A stretch of DNA of 14,914 nt from Phycisphaerales bacterium (GTDB lineage Bacteria; Planctomycetota; Phycisphaerae; Phycisphaerales; UBA1924), in assembly GCA_020054055.1 (NCBI GenBank), contig JAGVLZ010000075.1, forward strand, positions 1 to 14,914. Direction: 5' to 3'. The position numbers were made by a program, and so were the translations under genes. The first letter of the stretch is position 1, and each line of letters starts with the position of its first letter. Shown in pieces: positions 6,060-12,000 of the stretch. The notes under the pieces were generated by a model. That model was not told where the DNA came from, searched no databases, and saw only the letters and a list, made by a program, of their open reading frames with translations.

Positions 6060-9000
6060 ATGCAGTGCCGCAATTTCACGAGCCGGGCTGTGGGTCTTTT
6101 GGTTTCCGCCTTTGCGTTTGCCTTGCCTGTGCCAACGGCGATGGGCGGTGCGGGACAGCCCGACCTTGTGGTAACCGCCATCACGGCGCCGCCGACGGCG
6201 AACGAGGCCGCGACGGTGGCCTTGTCGTGGACAGTGACCAACAACGGCACGGCAGCCGTGACCGGAACCTGGACCGACAAGGTTCAGATCTCCGGTGATG
6301 CGTCCGTCGGGTCCGACATCTTCATCGCCGCGTTCGATTTCACTGGCACGCTGAACCCCGGCGAGTTCTATACGCGCGACTTCAACGTCGCGCTTCCCCA
6401 GGGAGTCTTCGGAAACTCTTACTTCGTCATCGAGACCGACTCGGCGAACACGGTTGCCGAGGGACCAGGTGAAGCGAACAACTCGGCGATCGACGATGCG
6501 GTGATCGCGATCGCTCCGGTCTTCCCCGATCTCGTGATCGACGGCGCGAGCATCGTGGCCCCCTCGGCCCCGAACGCCGGCACCATCATCCCCGTTCAAT
6601 GGACGTTGCGGAATCAGGGCGGCCTTGCCGCGAACTTCAACCCCTTCACCTGGGTCTACTTCCGCATCTATCTCTCGATCGACACGACGGCGGGCGATGC
6701 CGACGACGTGCAACTCGCCGAGTTCAATCTCCAGGTCCCCAACGGGAACGTCCTCGATCCGGGTGAGTCGCAGTTGTTCACCCAGAATGTCAACCTGCCC
6801 CTGACCGCAACGGGGATGCACTACATCGTCGTTCGCTGCGATGTCTACAACCAGTTCGCGGAGGGAACGGCGGGAGAGGCGAACAACGTCTCGGCCGACA
6901 CGGACGCGACGGACATCCAGGCCTCGTTCCCCGATCTGGTCGTCACCGCGATCGACGTGACGCAGACGACGATCGAGTGGGGCCGCCCCGTGACGGTGAT
7001 GTGGACGGTCGAGAACCAGGGGACCGCGCCGGCGACGCTGTCGTGGATCGACCAGTTGCGCGTATCGCAGGATTCGAACGGCACGACGGGCGATCTGTTT
7101 CTGTCGAACATGACCCGTCCGGCCGAGGCGGTGAACCTCGCGCCCGGCGCGTCCTACACGCGTTCGTACACCTTCACCTTCTACGGGAATATGTCGGACT
7201 CGGTGTACTTCGTGGTCTTCCCGGACATCAGCAACACGCTGGGCGAAGGCCCGGCGGGCGAGGCGAACAACACGACGGTGAACGAGGCCACGCCGATCGT
7301 GACCCCGGACCTTTTCATCGACCCCGCGAGCATTGTTGCGCCTGCGTCGACCGATGCGGGGTCCGTGATCCCCGTGCAGTGGACACTGACGAATCAAGGG
7401 CTCGGCTACGCCGACTTCACCCCATTCACCTGGGTCTACTTCCGCGTCTATCTCTCGGACGACACCACGGCGGGCGATGCGGACGACGTGCAACTCGCCG
7501 AGTTCAACCTCCAGGTTCCGAGCGGGAACATCCTCGATCCGGGCGAGTCGCAGATGTTCACGCAGAACGTGACCCTGCCTCAGGCTACGACCGGCGTGCG
7601 CTACATTGTGTTGCGCTGCGAAGTGTACTCCCAGATGCCCGAGGGGGCGGCGGGCGAAGCGAACAACTTCTCCGTCGACGCCGACGCGATCGACATACTT
7701 GCGTCCTTCGCCGACCTTGTTGTCACCGCGATCGACGTGACACAGACGACGATCGAGTGGGGCCGCTCGGTGACGGTGATGTGGACGGTCGAGAACCAGG
7801 GGACAGCGGTGGCGGCGCAGTCGTGGGTCGATCAGTTGCGTGTCTCGCAGGACTCGGTCGGCACCACGGGCGATGTGTTCCTAGTCAATCTCACGCGACC
7901 AACGGAGGCGGTGAACCTCGCCCCCGGCGCGTCGTACACGCGGTCGCACACCTTCACCTTTTACACGCACATGTCGGATTCGGTGTACTTCGTGGTCTTC
8001 CCGGACATCTCGAACACCCTCGGCGAAGGCCCGACAGGCGAGACGAACAACGTCACGGTGAACGAGGCGACGCCGATCGTCGTCCCCGACCTGTTCATCG
8101 ATCCCGCCAGCATTATCGTTCCAGAATCGACCAATGCGGGAACGGTTGTCCCGGTCCAGTGGACGCTGACGAACCAAGGCCTTGGCTACGCGGATTTCAC
8201 CCCCTTCACTTGGGTCTACTTCCGTGTCTACCTCTCGGACGACACCACGGCGGGCGACGCCGACGACGTGCAGCTCGCCGAGTTCAACCTCCAGGTCCCC
8301 AACGGGAACATCCTCGACCCGGGCGAATCGCAGGCCTTCACTCAGAACGTGACCCTGCCCCAGGCCACGACAGGGATGCGATACATCGTGGTGCGCTGCG
8401 ACGTGTACGCCCAGATGCCCGAGGGGGCGGCGGGTGAGACGAACAACTTCTCCATCGACGCCGATGCGCTGGACATCATCGCCTCGTTCCCCGATCTCGT
8501 GGTAACGGCGATCGACGTCACGCAATCAACGATCGAGTGGGGCCGCTCGGTGACGGTCATGTGGACGGTCGAGAACCAGGGGACGGCGGCCGCACTGCAA
8601 TCGTGGATCGATCAACTCCGCGTGTCGCAGGATTCCGTGGGCACGACGGGCGATGTGTTCCTGGTGAACCTCACGCGGCCTGCGGAGGCGGTGAACCTCG
8701 CTCCGGGTGCGTCGTACACGCGGTCGCACACCTTCACGTTTTATCAGAACATGTCGAGCGAGGTGTACTTCGTTCTCTTCCCCGACATCTCGAACACGCT
8801 GGGAGAAGGGCCGGCGGGTGAGGCGAACAACACGACGGTGAACGAGGCGACGCCACTGATCAACCCGGACCTCTTCATCAGTCCCGCGAGCATCATTGTA
8901 CCGCCGCTGGCCGAGCCGGGCTCGGTCATCCCGGTGCAGTGGACGATCACGAACCAGGGGCTCGGATACGCGGACTTCACGCCGTTCACATGGGCCTACT

Positions 9001-12000
9001 TCCGGGCCTATCTCTCCAATGACACGATCGCGGGCGATGCCGATGACGTGCAACTCGCCGAGTTCAACCTCCAGATCCCCGGCGGGAACATCCTCGATCC
9101 GGGTGAATCACAGATGTTCACCCAGAACGTCACGCTGACCGCCGGTGTCACGGGGATGCGGTACATCGTTGTCCGATGCGATGTCTATTCCCAGATGCCC
9201 GAGGGTGCCGCGGGAGAGGCGAACAACGTTTCGATCGACTCCGATGTTCTGACCATTCAATCGCTCCCCAACCTTCGCGTCCCGGAGGAGGGGATCTCGG
9301 TCCCCTCGAACGTGACTGTCGGCCAGCAGGTGCTGGTCTCGTGGACGGTCCAGAACTCCGGCAACGGCCCGGCCAGCGGGACCTGGACCGATGAGTTCTT
9401 CCTCTCGACCGATCGCATTGTCGGCAATGACATCGCGCTCGGCAGCGCGTCGTTCACCGGAACGATGGCCGCGGGCGAATCCTCCGTGCGGTCGCGCACC
9501 ATCACCGTTCCGACCGAAGCGACGGGCACCTTCTACTTCCTCGTTCGCACGGACATCACCGACGCGATTCTCGAAACGACGAACGCCGACAACTTCGGCT
9601 TTGACATCGACACGTTCACCGGCAATCGGCCGGACCTGAGCCCACTGATGGTAAGCGGGCCGACGAGCGCGGTGCTCGGACAGACGATCAACATCACATG
9701 GAACGACTCGAACAGCGGCGTGGGCGAGGCCGTGGGGTCGTGGATCGATCGCGTGGTGATCTCGCCCGACGCGGTGTTCGGCAACGGCGATGACGTCCTG
9801 CTGGTCGATCAGGCCGTTGCCGGCCCAATCGCCACCGGGGCGTCTCTTCCCCGCACAATCAATGCGACGGTGTCGAGTTCCGCCGCGCCCGGCAACTACA
9901 CGATCTTCGTGCGCACGGACTCGACGGACGTTATCCCTGAGACCGATGAAACGAACAATCTCGGCATGGCGGCGGGGACGATGGCGGTCGCCGGGCCGGA
10001 CCTCCTGCCGACGCTCGATTCCGTTTCGGTTCCCACGACCGCGCTCGCCGGTCAGTTGCTGCCCGTCTCGTGGACCGAACTGAACGCAGGCGGTTCGCCC
10101 GCGACCGGGAACTGGACCACGCGGCTTGCCCTCTCGCTCAACACCACCTTCGGCGACGGCGACGACATCGCCATCAACAGCCAGCAGCACGCGGGTCCGC
10201 TCGCGCCGGGTGGAACCGTGCTGCGTTCGATCAGCCTTGGCGTTCCCGCGAACGCGGACGGTCTGTTCAACGTCTTCGCGCGCTCCGACTTCAACGGCAC
10301 GGTGATCGAGACCGATGAGGGGAACAACACCCTTATTCTCGGCCAGGTGACGATCGGTTCGCCGGACCTGCTCGTTGCGGAAGATGGCCGCGTCGTGCCG
10401 CCGACGGGCATCGCGGGCCAGCCGATCGTCGTGCAGTGGAAGACGATGAACAACGGAAGCGCGACCGCGCCGCTGCCCTGGAACGAGCGGGTCGTGCTGT
10501 CGCAGAACGCGACGTACGGCGACGGCGACGATGTGCTGCCGCTGGTGGTCGCCGCTGACAGCGCGCTCGCGCCGGGGGCGATGTCGCTCCGCACGGCGAC
10601 GCTGAACGTGCAGCAGGTCTTTTTCTCGAACTTCGAGGGCACCCTCCCGCCGCAGATCAGCGGGGCGGGGTCGCTCCAAGGCACGCAGGGCTTCGCGCCG
10701 TACGGGTTCGGGAATCAGTTCCTGCGCAACTCGAATGCCGGCAACCCGGCTGCGGCGATGGTGCTGACGCTGACGAACCTGCCGCAGCACGAGGCGCTCT
10801 CGCTCTCGTGGCTCATCGCGGTGATCGACTCGTGGGACGGTCCGAACCCGCCATTCGGGCCGGACATTCTGACGATCCGCGTTGACGGCGTGGATGTCTA
10901 CTCGACCAACTTCATCGACAACCTGGGCGGTGTTTCGCCGGCAAGTCCGCGCGCGGCCCTCGGCTTCAGCAGCTGGGAAGACATCGCATACGAGATCGCG
11001 ACCGTGCCGTCGCTGCAGTACGTCCCGCACACGGCGTCAACGGCGACGATTCAACTCTTCGCCTCCGGCGGAGGCTGGCAGGGCGGCGCCGATGAATCGT
11101 GGGCGATCGATAATCTGCGGGTCTCGGTGGTGCTCAATGCCGCCGCCGATGAACCCGAGGCCGCCGAGGGAGACGATCGCGCCCCCGACTTCCTCGAACT
11201 CGAGAGCGGCGCCAAGATCATCGCCCCGGCCGGCGCCGCGGGGGCGTACAACGTCATCGTCCGAGTCGATTCTTCCAACCAACTCACGGAGTCGGACGAG
11301 ACCAACAACACCGCGATCATCGGCTCGATCAACCTGGAGTCGGCCGACCTCGTGTCCCTGACCGATGGCGCGGTCGTGCCGAGCGGCGCTTCGCCCGGCC
11401 AGGTCATCAACCTCCAGTGGTCGGAGCGCAACGACGGAACGCAGCCCGCGAACGGCCCGTGGGTCGACCGCGCTGTCCTCTCGGTCAACACCACCTACGG
11501 CGACGGCGACGACATCGGCGCCGCGACCGTCGACGTCCCCGGCCCGCTTGCGGTCGGAGTGACCGAGTCGCGCTCGATCAATCTCACCGTGCCGGGCAAT
11601 GCCGGCGGCGTGTACAACGTCATCGTCCGCGGCGACCAGAACAACTCGGTCCCAGAGACCAACGAGGCCAACAACATCGCGGTCCTCGGCACGATCACCG
11701 TCGCGGCCCCCGACCTGATCGCCGAGAACGGCAGCGCCACGCCGCCGTCCGTCGCGGTCGGTCAATCGGTCTTCGTGCAGTGGTCGGACCGCAACACGGG
11801 TGTCGGCGCGGTCGTCGGCAACTGGATCGATCGCGTCGTTCTGTCGGTCAATACGACCTTTGGCGACGGAGACGATTCCGGCGGCGTCAACGCGAACGCG
11901 GTCGGTCCCCTCGCGGGCGGCGATGCCGCGTCTCGCTCGGCCAATCTCACTGTGCCCGCCGTCACTCCCGGCACGTACAACGTGCTCGTGCGTGTTGATA

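Noticed and set aside
5931..7493. Long minus-strand open frame (520 codons) antisense to the giant CARDB gene
   Set aside because: Its translation is Arg/His/Val-rich with no domain logic and mirrors the repeats on the plus strand. The plus frame gives coherent CARDB domains, so this is a GC-driven shadow.
6525..9266. 780-bp repeats as a mobile element or CRISPR-like array
   Set aside because: The repeats are in frame, directly adjacent without spacers, and encode CARDB domains. There are no terminal inverted repeats and no transposase.
9108..11030. Minus-strand open frame of 640 codons
   Set aside because: It has the same low-complexity Arg-rich composition, lies fully opposite well-defined CARDB domains, and has no signal, motif or ribosome site that stands out.
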